Notes: a model not told the origin generated them from the sequence alone. 64,000 bases of DNA from Sphingomonas sp. SUN019 (GCF_024758705.1 NZ_CP096971.1:2046001-2110000), one strand, 5' to 3'; shown: positions 9,248 through 19,689, counted from the stretch's first letter. Numbers and translations: made by a program.

Positions 9248-10492
9248 ATGAAGTGGCTGCGCGGCATCCCACTGGTATCGCTATTTCCCCGCAGACCGGC
9301 GCAGTGGCTCGGCCCGCTCGCGGTTGCCGCGATCCTCGCGCTGGCTATCGCCGCACTGGTCGCCGTGTCGGGCGTATTCAGTTTCGCCGCCACCACCGCC
9401 GATCCCGCGGGATTCGCCGCATTGGTCCACGGCGCATTCCTGCGCTCGACCGATCACCATGCGGATCAGATGCCCGCGCCACCCGCGACCCTGGCCAGTC
9501 CGTCGATGATCGTGAAGGGCGCGGGATACTACGGCACCGCCTGCGCGCATTGCCACGGCGCGCCGGGCTTCGGGCAGACCCCGATCGTGCTGGCGATGCG
9601 ACCACGACCGCAGTATCTGCCCGCCGTCGCCGGCCAGTTCAGCGACCGCGAGCTGTTCCGCATCATCAAGCACGGCGTGAATATGAGCGCGATGCCCGCT
9701 TTCCCCAGCCAGCACCGCGACGATGAAGTGTGGTCGCTGGTCGCGTTCGTCCGCACGCTGCCGCGGATGACTCCGGCGGCGTATCGCAAGCTGGCCTACG
9801 GCGACGCCGACACCTTGCCCCCGGTGATCCTGCCGCCCGACGACCATAGCGGCTCCGGCCGCCGCTATCTCGCCAACGGCCGCGACGAGCTTGCGCCCGC
9901 GAACTACCGCCGTACCGCGCCTGCGATCGGGCTGGACGACCTCGCTTTGCGCAGCGATGTTACCGGTTATTGCTCGCGCTGCCACACCGGCAACGGGCGC
10001 GCGCGGACCGGCGGGCTGGTTCCCGACATCACCATGCTGGACCGGCGCTATTTCCGCCGCGCCTTGCTCGAATTCGCCAGCGGCAAGCGGCATAGCGGCT
10101 TCATGTTCCCAGTCGCTGCGCAACTGTCGTCAGCGCGGATCGATGCGCTGGCGGATTACTACACCGCTCAGGCCCGCCGCGCGCCCACACCGTCGCGCGC
10201 GTCGCCCAGTCAACTGGCGCTGGCCGAACGGATCGCGCGCGCAGGTCTCGATAACCGCCGGACCGACGCTTGTTCGAACTGTCACGGCGTGCCCGACGCT
10301 TCACCCGCGGGCTATCCGCATATCGCAGGGCAACACGCGGGATATCTCGCCGCGCGGATGCGGCAGTTCCGCACCGAAGCGGCCAGCGCGGACGACCCGA
10401 TGGCGACGGTCGCGCACCGGCTCGACGATCGCGCGATCGATGCGGTCGCCGCTTATTACGCCGCGCAGCCCGCTGCAGCGCTGCGTCAATGA
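9248..10492 (+). CDS. triheme membrane-anchored cytochrome c
   Basis: A 414-residue protein with an N-terminal membrane helix (WLGPLAVAAILALAIAALVA, residues 18-37) that probably anchors it facing the periplasm. Three heme c attachment motifs are visible: CAHCH, CSRCH and CSNCH, each in its own cytochrome c class I-like domain. The layout resembles membrane cytochrome subunits of periplasmic dehydrogenases. The ATG at 9248 is the first start after the upstream stop; the frame stays open further upstream without a start context. No dehydrogenase subunit is adjacent, so the electron donor is unknown. It lies 100 bases before the second cytochrome gene. Confidence 0.82.
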   Translation: MKWLRGIPLVSLFPRRPAQWLGPLAVAAILALAIAALVAVSGVFSFAATTADPAGFAALVHGAFLRSTDHHADQMPAPPATLASPSMIVKGAGYYGTACAHCHGAPGFGQTPIVLAMRPRPQYLPAVAGQFSDRELFRIIKHGVNMSAMPAFPSQHRDDEVWSLVAFVRTLPRMTPAAYRKLAYGDADTLPPVILPPDDHSGSGRRYLANGRDELAPANYRRTAPAIGLDDLALRSDVTGYCSRCHTGNGRARTGGLVPDITMLDRRYFRRALLEFASGKRHSGFMFPVAAQLSSARIDALADYYTAQARRAPTPSRASPSQLALAERIARAGLDNRRTDACSNCHGVPDASPAGYPHIAGQHAGYLAARMRQFRTEAASADDPMATVAHRLDDRAIDAVAAYYAAQPAAALRQ

Positions 10493-10552
10493 CCCGACGG
10501 AACTCTTTGGTTTCGACAGCGTAATGCCCCTTGGACAAATGACGCCGAATGG

Positions 10553-10570
10553 TGTCCATTGTCCGCGACA
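10553..10570. promoter_or_regulatory. PpsR/CrtJ-type site before cytochrome c gene
   Basis: TGTCCATTGTCCGCGACA is a full match to TGT-N12-ACA, the established PpsR/CrtJ core. It lies 22 bases before the ATG of the lipoprotein cytochrome c. A further GGACA half-site is upstream at 10542-10546. The three-base core occurs often by chance, so the assignment rests mostly on position beside the photosynthesis cluster. Confidence 0.45.
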
Positions 10571-10592
10571 GGTTAAAAGTCAGGAGAGGTTC

Positions 10593-11129
10593 ATGGCGAC
10601 GCGTTCGTTGAATCGGTTTGGCGCACTCATGCTGGGCGGCGCCGTAACGGCGCTTACGCTCGCCGCATGTTCGAAACAGCCCGAACAATCGACTACCACG
10701 ACTACGACGACCACCACCGAGGCGACGAACACCGCTGCCGCAGCACCCGCTGCCGCGCCAGCCGCGGCAGCGCCCGCGGCGGCCAATACCGATACCGTCA
10801 GCGGCGCGAAATTCGCCGACTTCACCGGCAATGCCGCGTCCGGCAAAACCGTCTTCATCCAGTGCAAGACTTGCCACGAGGTGACGCCGGGCGTGAACAA
10901 GATCGGGCCGTCGCTGGCCGGGATCGTCGGGCGCAAGGCCAGCAGCATTGCGACGTTCACCTATTCGCCCGCCAACCATAACAGCGGGATTACTTGGACG
11001 CCCGAAAAGCTGTTCCAGTATCTCGAAAATCCGCAGCGCGTCGTGCCGGGCACCAAGATGGCGTTCGCCGGCATTCCCGATCCACAGAAGCGCGCCGACG
11101 TCATCGCCTATCTTACCGCGCCCAATTGA
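10593..11129 (+). CDS. lipoprotein monoheme cytochrome c, candidate electron donor
   Basis: A 178-residue cytochrome. Residues 1-26 form a lipoprotein signal ending in the lipobox LAAC, so the mature protein should be lipid-anchored. Residues 30-65 are a low-complexity Thr, Ala and Pro tether. The heme domain follows with CKTCH, a downstream KIGPSLAGIVGR segment and the Met ligand in GTKMAF, a small cytochrome c2-like fold. The ATG has a strong AGGAGAGG ribosome binding site. Tethered cytochromes of this shape (cytochrome cy being the model) shuttle electrons between the bc1 complex and reaction centres or oxidases. Its PpsR-like site and position at the cluster edge suggest a photosynthetic role, which is inference. 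Confidence 0.85.
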   Translation: MATRSLNRFGALMLGGAVTALTLAACSKQPEQSTTTTTTTTTEATNTAAAAPAAAPAAAAPAAANTDTVSGAKFADFTGNAASGKTVFIQCKTCHEVTPGVNKIGPSLAGIVGRKASSIATFTYSPANHNSGITWTPEKLFQYLENPQRVVPGTKMAFAGIPDPQKRADVIAYLTAPN

Positions 11130-11136
11130 GCCGACA

Positions 11137-11165
11137 ACCTGCGTCGATTCAACGCCGACGCAGGT
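11137..11165. terminator. bidirectional hairpin between cytochrome c and PGC
   Basis: ACCTGCGTCG, a 9-base loop and CGACGCAGGT form a perfect 10-bp stem. It sits between two convergent genes and reaches into the last codons of the minus-strand gene. It probably ends transcription from both sides, although no T-run is present. Confidence 0.55.
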
Positions 11166-11376
11166 CCGCCAGATGGATCGGGAACGATAGCGCTAGCAGC
11201 AGCGCCACCCACTGCCACGCCACGCCGGTCAGCGCTGCACGCAACGCAAGCATCATCAGCACCGCCGGTCCTAGCCGGAGCGCCGCGTCTCGCGCCGGCC
11301 AGCCGCCGCGCGTGACGAGCCACACGAACTCGATCGCGAGCACCGCAAGCACCACGTCCGCCAGATGATCGCGCAA
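11149..11376 (-). CDS. small hydrophobic membrane protein downstream of tspO
   Basis: A 75-residue frame with two to three hydrophobic helices (LADVVLAVLAIEFVWLV, then LMMLALRAALTG and WVALLLALSFPIHLA) and a basic end DLRRR. The likely start is TTG 11376, six bases after the tspO stop; no ATG is available in the useful part of the frame. It is the last gene of the bchG-bchP-tspO operon. I do not recognise a family. Real coding is supported by the hydrophobic pattern and operon position only, so the start and the gene itself are uncertain. Confidence 0.45.
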   Translation of the reverse strand: MRDHLADVVLAVLAIEFVWLVTRGGWPARDAALRLGPAVLMMLALRAALTGVAWQWVALLLALSFPIHLADLRRR

Positions 11377-11381
11377 AAACG

Positions 11382-11873
11382 TCAGCCGAACGGCCCATTC
11401 GACCGCACGATCGCCATCGTCAGATACCCCGCGAACGTGACCCAGCACAGGTATGGCACCAGCAGCGCCACGGCGAACATCGACCGGCGAAAGCTGTAGA
11501 CGATCAGCGCCAGCACCGAACACCACAGGAAAACCGCCTCGATCATCGCCCAGTCGGGCCGGTGCAACCGGAAGAACAACAGGCTCCACATGATGTTGAG
11601 GAAGCCGTTGAGCGCGAATAGGCCGACCAGCCAGTCGCCCTCACGCGCGGTCGGCATCGCGCGCCAGGCGGTGATGCTGGCCAGCGCGGTAAGCGAAAAG
11701 ATCGCGGTCCACGCCACCGCATACAGCGCGTCGGGCGGCGCCCAGCGCGGCTGGACCAGGCTATGATACCACGGCCCTGTATCGGTGATCGTCGCGCCGA
11801 CCGCGGCGACCATCACCGCCGCCCCTGCCGCGACCGCGATCGGCAATAGCGACGCACGTCCCGCCACGATCAC
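11382..11873 (-). CDS. tspO: TspO/MBR family tryptophan-rich sensory protein
   Basis: A 163-residue membrane protein with five hydrophobic helices. Family hallmarks are GPWYHSLVQPRWAPPD near the N-terminus, ALNGFLNIMWSLLFF and the LHRPDWA loop, and PYLCWVTFAGYLT near the C-terminus. TspO binds porphyrins and in Rhodobacter sphaeroides affects expression of PpsR-controlled pigment genes in response to oxygen. The GTG start overlaps the bchP stop by GTGA (11870-11873), tying its translation to bacteriochlorophyll synthesis. A second tspO lies at the other end of the cluster (50509-50997). Confidence 0.9.
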   Translation of the reverse strand: MIVAGRASLLPIAVAAGAAVMVAAVGATITDTGPWYHSLVQPRWAPPDALYAVAWTAIFSLTALASITAWRAMPTAREGDWLVGLFALNGFLNIMWSLLFFRLHRPDWAMIEAVFLWCSVLALIVYSFRRSMFAVALLVPYLCWVTFAGYLTMAIVRSNGPFG

Positions 11874-13054
11874 GCCGCCGAGCCCAGCAGATGCCGCATG
11901 TCTTTCCAGAAGATGCGCGCGTGCGCGATCGGCCGCGCGCGCACCAATCGCTTGTTCATATAGGCTTCCCACGTCAGCATCTGGACATCGGGATCGGCGC
12001 ACATCGCGACGAAGCGCTCACGCCGTTTGTCGCTTGAATACCAGAAATATTGCATCACGCCGAGAATCCAGAACACGCGCCCATGCGCGCCGAGGAAACG
12101 CCGCCGCGCCTTCCGCAATGCCCGCGCCTTTCCCGTAGCCAGCATTTCCTGCACCGCATCGGCGACGCACACCGCGCTGGCCATCGCATAATAGATGCCC
12201 TCGCCCGATGCGGGGGCGACCACCCCCGCCGCGTCGCCGACGACGATGATGTCACGGCCGTTGTCCCAGCGTTTCAGCGGCTTCAGCGGGATCGGCGCGC
12301 CTTCGCGCCGCACCGTCTCGCAATTCGCAAGGCCGCTGCTCGCGCGTAATCTGCCGACCGATTCGCGTAAGGCAAAACCCTTGTCGGCGCTGCCCACCCC
12401 GACGCTTGCAGTGTCGCCGTGCGGAAATATCCATGCGTAAAAGTCAGGCGAAAGATCGGCTTGATAATAAACGTCGCACCGCGCCGGATCGAACGCATCG
12501 CTCGGCTCGCCCGCGGGCGACCGGATCACCTCGTGATAGGCGAAGACGCACGGCACGCGGTCCGCGCCAGGGATCGCCCCGCGAGCCACGCCGGATCGCG
12601 CGCCGTCCGCGCCGATCACCGCGCGCGCGCCGACGCGCTCCTCGGGACCGTCGCGCGTTTCGCGATAGACGACCACCGCGCCGCCACCGGCATCGCGATC
12701 GAGGCGCAGGAACGTCCCCGTCCGGCGCGTCGCGCCCGCCATTGCGGCACGCGCGCGCAGCCATTCGTCGAATGCGGCGCGGTCGACCAGTCCGACGAAG
12801 CCGTCGCCGACCGGCATGTCGACGCGCTTGTCAGACGGTGCGACCATCCGCGCCGAACGCGCCTTCGCCACCAGCAGGTGATCGGGAATCGCAAAGTCCT
12901 CGATCAGCCGCGGCGGGATCGCGCCGCCGCACGGCTTGATCCGTCCCGCGCGGTCGAGCAGCAAGACATCGCGCCCGGCGCGCGCCAGTTCGGTCGCCGC
13001 GGTTGCCCCTGCCGGACCGCCGCCGACCACGACGACGTCGAACACTTCGCTCAT
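11870..13054 (-). CDS. bchP: geranylgeranyl bacteriochlorophyll reductase
   Basis: A 394-residue FAD-dependent reductase that saturates the geranylgeranyl tail of bacteriochlorophyll to phytol using NADPH. The FAD-binding motif DVVVVGGGPAGATAA is at residues 5-19, and GDAAGVVAPASGEGIYYAM, the second flavin-contact region, is near residue 285. The ATG at 13054 overlaps the stop of the upstream PucC-like gene by ATGA. A longer open frame continues upstream to 14413 but only shadows that gene. The order bchG, PucC-like, bchP is the usual one in purple bacteria. Confidence 0.95.
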   Translation of the reverse strand: MSEVFDVVVVGGGPAGATAATELARAGRDVLLLDRAGRIKPCGGAIPPRLIEDFAIPDHLLVAKARSARMVAPSDKRVDMPVGDGFVGLVDRAAFDEWLRARAAMAGATRRTGTFLRLDRDAGGGAVVVYRETRDGPEERVGARAVIGADGARSGVARGAIPGADRVPCVFAYHEVIRSPAGEPSDAFDPARCDVYYQADLSPDFYAWIFPHGDTASVGVGSADKGFALRESVGRLRASSGLANCETVRREGAPIPLKPLKRWDNGRDIIVVGDAAGVVAPASGEGIYYAMASAVCVADAVQEMLATGKARALRKARRRFLGAHGRVFWILGVMQYFWYSSDKRRERFVAMCADPDVQMLTWEAYMNKRLVRARPIAHARIFWKDMRHLLGSAA

Positions 13055-14346
13055 GCCGCGACCGCGATCAGCGGCTCCCGGCGCGACCGCCGCGCGTGGA
13101 CCGACAACAACGCCGCGACGATGAACAACCCGCCCTCGCACGCGAACACCAGGGTAAAGGCGGCCGCATCCGCCCCCGTCGCCCGGCGCATCACGTCGAC
13201 CGCCACCGCGCCGACCAGCCCGCCGGTGCCGAACGCGATCGCCTGCGCTGCACCCCACACGCCCATGCGGATGCCTTCGCGACCGACGCCGCCCGCCCCC
13301 GCCAGCGCCATCATCGCCCCGATCGCGGACACCGCGAACACGCCGTTCGCAAACCCCAGGGCGGCGACGTTCGCCGCGATCGGCCAGCCCGCGCCCACCC
13401 GCGCCGCGATCGCCAGCCCCATCAGCGCCAACGCCGATCCCGCGCATCCGCCGACGATCCAGCGCCCGAGTCCCGTCGCGTCGCGCCCGCGAAACGCGTT
13501 GCCGCCGACCCCGGCCAGGATCATCCCCGCCAGCACACCGCCATGCTGTATCCCCGCCAGCCGCGTCGATTCGCCCGGCGAATACGCGAACACCAACCCC
13601 GCGAACGGCTCCAGAATCATGTCCTGCATCGAATATGCCAGCATCGCGACGAACACGAACAGGGTGAAGCGCCGCGCGTCGCGATCGGCCCACATCGTAC
13701 GCACCGCGGTCGGAAAATCCTCGCTCGGGGGCGGCGCGTCGGCCAACACACGCCCACGCTCTACTCCCAGCACCGCCACGGTCGCCACCACGAACGCCGT
13801 CCCCGCAACCCCCGCCGTCACCGCCGCCAGCCGCGCGAGCGAGAATGGATCGATCAGCGACCCCGCAACGCCAGAGGTCACGACGATCCCGGCCACCATC
13901 ATGATCCAGGTGATCGCCGCCGCCGCCGCGCGCCGTTCTGGCGCGACCCGTGACGCCAGCAATGCCAGCAACGACGTTCCCGCCGCGCCGACGCCCGCGC
14001 CGATCCCCGCGAACGCCAGCGCCGCGAAAAGATATCCGGCGACCGCGCCGCCCGCGATCAGCGGCAAGCTCCCGACCGCCGCCACTGTCGCCATCGCCAG
14101 CAGCGCCATGCCGCCAATGATCCACGGCGTCCGCCGCCGCCCGCGATCCGATCCGTGACCCCACGCCGGACGCGACAGTTGCACCGCGTAGTGCCACGCC
14201 ACCAGTCCGGCGGGCAGCGCGGCAGGCAGCGCATATTCGACGACCATCACGCGGTTGAGCAGCGACGTCGCCAGCATCACCTGCGCGCCGATCGCGGCCT
14301 GCACCAGGCCCAGCCGGACGATCGACCCCCAACCCAGCCCCGTCAC
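13051..14346 (-). CDS. PucC-like BCD family transporter between bchG and bchP
   Basis: A 431-residue membrane protein with about 12 helices, belonging to the bacteriochlorophyll delivery (BCD/PucC) branch of the major facilitator superfamily. It begins near LVQAAIGAQVMLATSLLNRVM and contains RRTPWIIGG and SMQDMILEPFAG, a motif shared with LhaA at 26472. Its counterpart in Rhodobacter, between bchG and bchP, is often called the 44.5-kDa bacteriochlorophyll synthase subunit or ORF428; it probably helps bring pigment to the LH complexes. The GTG start overlaps bchG and the stop overlaps bchP, each by four bases. Confidence 0.9.
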   Translation of the reverse strand: MTGLGWGSIVRLGLVQAAIGAQVMLATSLLNRVMVVEYALPAALPAGLVAWHYAVQLSRPAWGHGSDRGRRRTPWIIGGMALLAMATVAAVGSLPLIAGGAVAGYLFAALAFAGIGAGVGAAGTSLLALLASRVAPERRAAAAAITWIMMVAGIVVTSGVAGSLIDPFSLARLAAVTAGVAGTAFVVATVAVLGVERGRVLADAPPPSEDFPTAVRTMWADRDARRFTLFVFVAMLAYSMQDMILEPFAGLVFAYSPGESTRLAGIQHGGVLAGMILAGVGGNAFRGRDATGLGRWIVGGCAGSALALMGLAIAARVGAGWPIAANVAALGFANGVFAVSAIGAMMALAGAGGVGREGIRMGVWGAAQAIAFGTGGLVGAVAVDVMRRATGADAAAFTLVFACEGGLFIVAALLSVHARRSRREPLIAVAA

Positions 14347-15248
14347 GCCGCAGACCCCAGCCCGAACGCCGCCGCCAGCATCCCGAGCACGTACAGCGTC
14401 GTGCCCGTCGCATTATACCACGGCGTATGCTTCACCGGATCGCGCAGCAGCCGCAGCATCAGCCCGACCTGCCCGGCCAGCGACAACGCCACCACCGCCG
14501 CAGCGATTTGATGATCCCACTGCCAAAGCAAGGCGACCACTATCATCTGCGGCAACGCCATCACCAGACACGCGATCCGCGCCGCCCGATCTATCCCCAG
14601 CACTGCGGGCAACGACCGCACGCCGGTCGCGCGGTCCCCCTCCACCGCCTTGAAGTCGTTCAGCGTCATGATCCCATGCGCACCGAAGCTGTACAACAGC
14701 AGCACCGTCAGCACCGCGCCGCCAGGCAACGCCCCCGCCATCACCGCCGCGCCGGTGAACCACGTCAGCCCTTCATAGGTGAGCGCGACGACCGCCGGAC
14801 CCCACAGGCCGCTCGCCTTCAACCGCAGCGGCGGCGCGCTATAGGCCCAGGCGCACACCAGCCCGAGCGCGGTCACCGCCAGCACCCATGGCCCGGCCAA
14901 GGCCGCGACGATCAGCGACAGCAACGTGCCGATGCACGCGATCACCAATCCCCAGCGACCGGCGATCCGTCCCGACGGGATCGGACGGTTCGGCTCGTTG
15001 ATCGCATCGACGTGACGGTCGAACCAGTCGTTCACCGCCTGGCTCGTCCCGCATACCAGCGGCCCGGTCAGCAGCACGCCCGCAATCAGGAATGGCCACC
15101 GCTCGGCGACCGGCACGCCCGACGACACGACGCCGCAGCCGAACGCCCACATCGGCGGAAACCATGTGATCGGCTTCAGTAACTCGACGACATCGCGCGC
15201 CGCGGGAATGCGGGCGAAATGGGCGGGCATCGCGGTCAATCGAGCCAT
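14343..15248 (-). CDS. bchG: bacteriochlorophyll synthase (geranylgeranyl transferase)
   Basis: A 301-residue UbiA-type prenyltransferase with about eight membrane helices. It esterifies bacteriochlorophyllide a with geranylgeranyl diphosphate. The first Asp-rich motif, VNDWFDRHVDAINEPNRPIP, is at about residues 75-94 and matches BchG/ChlG closely; a second, TLNDFKAVEGDRATG, is near residue 200. The ATG at 15248 is first in the operon, and a perfect CGTCAA-N6-TTGACG palindrome lies 30-47 bases upstream. It overlaps the PucC-like gene by GTGA. Confidence 0.95.
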   Translation of the reverse strand: MARLTAMPAHFARIPAARDVVELLKPITWFPPMWAFGCGVVSSGVPVAERWPFLIAGVLLTGPLVCGTSQAVNDWFDRHVDAINEPNRPIPSGRIAGRWGLVIACIGTLLSLIVAALAGPWVLAVTALGLVCAWAYSAPPLRLKASGLWGPAVVALTYEGLTWFTGAAVMAGALPGGAVLTVLLLYSFGAHGIMTLNDFKAVEGDRATGVRSLPAVLGIDRAARIACLVMALPQMIVVALLWQWDHQIAAAVVALSLAGQVGLMLRLLRDPVKHTPWYNATGTTLYVLGMLAAAFGLGSAA

Positions 15249-15277
15249 ATGCCGAGGCTATGCCTGACACTTTGACG

Positions 15278-15295
15278 CGTCAAACGGAATTGACG
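15278..15295. promoter_or_regulatory. PpsR/CrtJ-type palindrome before bchG
   Basis: CGTCAAACGGAATTGACG has perfect 6-bp arms around six bases and differs from TGT-N12-ACA only at the two outer positions. It lies in the 47-bp gap between the ppsR stop and the bchG start. An overlapping 14-bp perfect palindrome TTTGACGCGTCAAA covers 15271-15284. A minus-strand TTGACG followed 17 bases later by TAGCCT could be the promoter it blocks. Confidence 0.5.
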
Positions 15296-16747
15296 TTAAC
15301 TCGCGTCATCACCCGAAACGAGGCTGCCAAGGCCGTGCCGGTGCAGCTTGGAATACAGGCTCTGCCGACTGAGACCCAGGATTTCGGCCGCCGACGCGCG
15401 GTTGTCGTCGGTATAGGCGAGCGCCGCCTCGATACACAGCCGTTCGATCAGGTCGGTCGATTCGCGGACGATGTCCTTCAGGCTCATTCGTCCGACCAGC
15501 TCGGTCAGTTGTTCGACCGATCGGGGCAGGTCGCGCACCGGATCGGGCACGCTGCGCAGCCGTCGCCCCACGCTGCGTATGGTGAAGCCGTAGCAGGTCG
15601 AATCGCCGTCGGGTGCGGCGACCGCGGACACCTCCACCTCTTCCTGCCCGCCGGTATCGCCACGCAGGATCGTCGACACGTTGCGCACGACGCCGTGATC
15701 GCGCAACTGTCCCATCATCAATTCCAGATCTATGCCCGCGCGTCCCAGCCATCGTGATAGCGGCGCGCCGTCGACGCGGTCCGCGCTGGCTGCTTCGGTC
15801 AGTTCCAGGAACGCCGCGTTCGCGGTCAGGATCGACAGGTTCGCATCGGTCATCACGAACGCATCGGGCATCCGCTCGACCAGTTCGTCCAGCCGCGCCT
15901 CATGCCGAACGCCGCCCGAATCCTCGATCAACGGCGCGATCCGCACCAGCAACAGCACCGCGCGCGCCTGTCGGAACAGTCGCGCGAACACCCGCGCCGT
16001 CCCACGGCTGCGCACCAGCCGCAACGTCGCGGGCGGCGCGGCATCGGCCGCCTCCGCCGCGCCGAAATAGGCGATCAGCGTCTCGCGGTCAGCCGCCTCG
16101 AACAAGGCGCTGGCGGGTTGATTGGACAGCGACCCCGCCGCGACGCCCAGCAAGGCGTGCGCCGCCGGGTTCGCCTCGCGAATGCGGCGCGTCCCGGCAT
16201 CGACGATCAGCACCGGTTCGGATCCCTCGTCGAACAGCATCCGGTAGCGCGCTTCGGCCTGCCGCAACCGGATATAGTCGCGCTCCAGCGCCTGTTGCGT
16301 CTGGAGCAGACGCTGTTGCGCTGCGGCCTGCGTCCGCAAATCTTGCCCGATCGCGATCAACCGGCCGTCACCGCCAAGCGGCATCGCGAGCCAGCGCACG
16401 GCGATTTCCCCATTCGCGGTCGGATGGTTCACCTGCCGCCAGCGCGCACCGTCCCCACCGCCGCGCAGCATCTCCTCGACCTTGAGGCGGCTTTCGACCG
16501 TGACCGTGTCCACCCACGCCCTGCCGCGCCACGTGTTGAGACCATGTTGCGCCAGATCTTTCGATGATACCGACAGGTCGAGGATCGTACCGTCAGGCGC
16601 GAGCACCAGCGACACATCGCCGACCGCGGCCAGGATCGCCGCCGCGTTCTCCGCGCTCAGCGCACCGGGCGACCGCGCCGGTTCGTCAAAGCCCATCGGG
16701 CCGATAAGGGCGTGAAGCTTGTTCATCCGGCCAGCCGTGACGCGCAC
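15296..16747 (-). CDS. ppsR: PpsR/CrtJ photosynthesis repressor
   Basis: A 483-residue regulator with PAS-type sensory domains at roughly residues 30-140, 165-270 and 285-395, the second preceded by a coiled-coil-like QQRLLQTQQALERDYIRLRQAE. A Fis-type helix-turn-helix ends the protein (NRASAAEILGLSRQSLYSKL). Two cysteines are visible, one in STCYGF and one in ERLCIEAAL inside the DNA-binding domain; a Cys there is redox-active in CrtJ. Family members repress bch, crt and puf genes in oxygen or light through TGT-N12-ACA sites. GTG 16747, with AAAGG upstream, fits better than ATG 16726. It follows ppaA by 12 bases. Confidence 0.93.
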   Translation of the reverse strand: MRVTAGRMNKLHALIGPMGFDEPARSPGALSAENAAAILAAVGDVSLVLAPDGTILDLSVSSKDLAQHGLNTWRGRAWVDTVTVESRLKVEEMLRGGGDGARWRQVNHPTANGEIAVRWLAMPLGGDGRLIAIGQDLRTQAAAQQRLLQTQQALERDYIRLRQAEARYRMLFDEGSEPVLIVDAGTRRIREANPAAHALLGVAAGSLSNQPASALFEAADRETLIAYFGAAEAADAAPPATLRLVRSRGTARVFARLFRQARAVLLLVRIAPLIEDSGGVRHEARLDELVERMPDAFVMTDANLSILTANAAFLELTEAASADRVDGAPLSRWLGRAGIDLELMMGQLRDHGVVRNVSTILRGDTGGQEEVEVSAVAAPDGDSTCYGFTIRSVGRRLRSVPDPVRDLPRSVEQLTELVGRMSLKDIVRESTDLIERLCIEAALAYTDDNRASAAEILGLSRQSLYSKLHRHGLGSLVSGDDAS

Positions 16748-16759
16748 GCACCTTTCGTT

Positions 16760-17665
16760 TCAGCCGCGGGATGATGTCCCCCGGTCGATCATCGTGTCGG
16801 CCGGCGCGACGAGCGCGGCGGCCACCAACAGCGCCTCCCGGGCGTCGTTCGCGGTCCCGTCCGCGCCGACCGTCGTGGCCAGCGCCGGATTGTCCGCGAA
16901 CACGCGTCCGCCCACCATCACGCGCACCGCGGGATTGTGGGAAACGCCGCGCAAGCCCGAGATGACCGACGGCAGCGTGGCCGTATGACAGTCGCAACTG
17001 ACCGTCAATCCGACCAGATCGAACCATTCGCCGGCCGCCGTCGCCATCAGCGAACGGGTCGACGCATCGCCTGCGCGCTCGACCGACCAGCCCCCGCGCG
17101 TGAACACTTCGGCCAGCACCAAAGTGCCGAAGCCGTGCTGGTCGCCCGGCATCGGCGCGAACAGCGCGCGGCGCGTCGGCAGATGCCGCGCCCCCGGCTG
17201 TCGCACGCCCAGTTCGTGGACCACCTCCTGCAGCCGCCACAGCCCCATCGTCACGTCGACGAAATCGCAGCGGTCGGATTCCCAATATTCGCCCAGCGTC
17301 CGCGCCGCGGGGCCGAGCAAGTCGACCATCAGCCCCTCCACCGTCATGCCGTCCGCCAGCAGCGATTCGGCGCGCGACAGAAGCTCGTCGGCCTCCACCT
17401 GAAGCGCAAGATCGGCCAACGCGATGACGTCGGCGGGGTCTGCCGGGGGATGATCGATCACGGGCGCGACATGGGCCACCATCAATCGCGGAATGATCTC
17501 GCACTCGATCAACTGCGACAGCGAACGGGCGGATCGCACCGGGTCGCGCAGTCGTTCGGACGGGGATTGGATAGGAGGAGATCCCGGCTTTCGGCGGAGG
17601 GCGTAGGAGCGGTCGCGAGGGACGAAATCAGGCGCGGCCTGCCTGCTGTCGAACGTGAATGCCAT
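16760..17665 (-). CDS. ppaA: PpaA/AerR B12-binding photosynthesis regulator
   Basis: A 301-residue cytoplasmic regulator. The central part is helical (EADELLSRAESLLADGMTVE) and the last half is a cobalamin-binding-like domain with DLVGLTVSCDCHTATLPS and VMVGGRVFADNPALA. In Rhodobacter AerR and PpaA bind B12 and modulate CrtJ/PpsR; the His in CHTATL corresponds to the region used for cobalamin binding. It is the first gene of a two-gene operon with ppsR and diverges from bchF across a 219-bp region holding PpsR-type sites. Whether it acts as antirepressor or repressor here is not readable from sequence. Confidence 0.88.
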   Translation of the reverse strand: MAFTFDSRQAAPDFVPRDRSYALRRKPGSPPIQSPSERLRDPVRSARSLSQLIECEIIPRLMVAHVAPVIDHPPADPADVIALADLALQVEADELLSRAESLLADGMTVEGLMVDLLGPAARTLGEYWESDRCDFVDVTMGLWRLQEVVHELGVRQPGARHLPTRRALFAPMPGDQHGFGTLVLAEVFTRGGWSVERAGDASTRSLMATAAGEWFDLVGLTVSCDCHTATLPSVISGLRGVSHNPAVRVMVGGRVFADNPALATTVGADGTANDAREALLVAAALVAPADTMIDRGTSSRG

Positions 17666-17809
17666 ACCCGGTTCTCCTGACCCGGTTTGCTACGCACAGT
17701 CGGAGATACCATCTTTGGCTGCCCCGGCGACTCGGGATGCTATGCCCATTGCGGCCATATTACAATGCACGCCGAAACGATTGCTCCGCTTACTGTCCAC
17801 CTTTCTTTA

Positions 17810-17827
17810 CGTCAGGTGTAATTGACA
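17810..17827. promoter_or_regulatory. PpsR/CrtJ-type site at ppaA-bchF divergent promoter
   Basis: CGTCAGGTGTAATTGACA is one base from TGT-N12-ACA; read on the minus strand it begins TGTCAATTAC and ends CTGACG. A second near-match (TGT-N12-ACG) at 17794-17811 overlaps it by two bases. The site contains TTGACA (17822-17827), a likely -35 element for bchF, with a weak -10 TCTACC 16 bases on. Binding would therefore block RNA polymerase. Confidence 0.55.
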
Positions 17828-17884
17828 CTTGCCGCCCGGTGGTTCTACCATCGCGACAGTATAGAGGGAGGCGGACGGAGCGCG

Positions 17885-19689
<1,805 letters not shown>

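Noticed and set aside
13055..14413. Upstream extension of the bchP frame
   Set aside because: Gly/Arg-rich shadow of the PucC-like gene; the FAD motif begins directly after ATG 13054.
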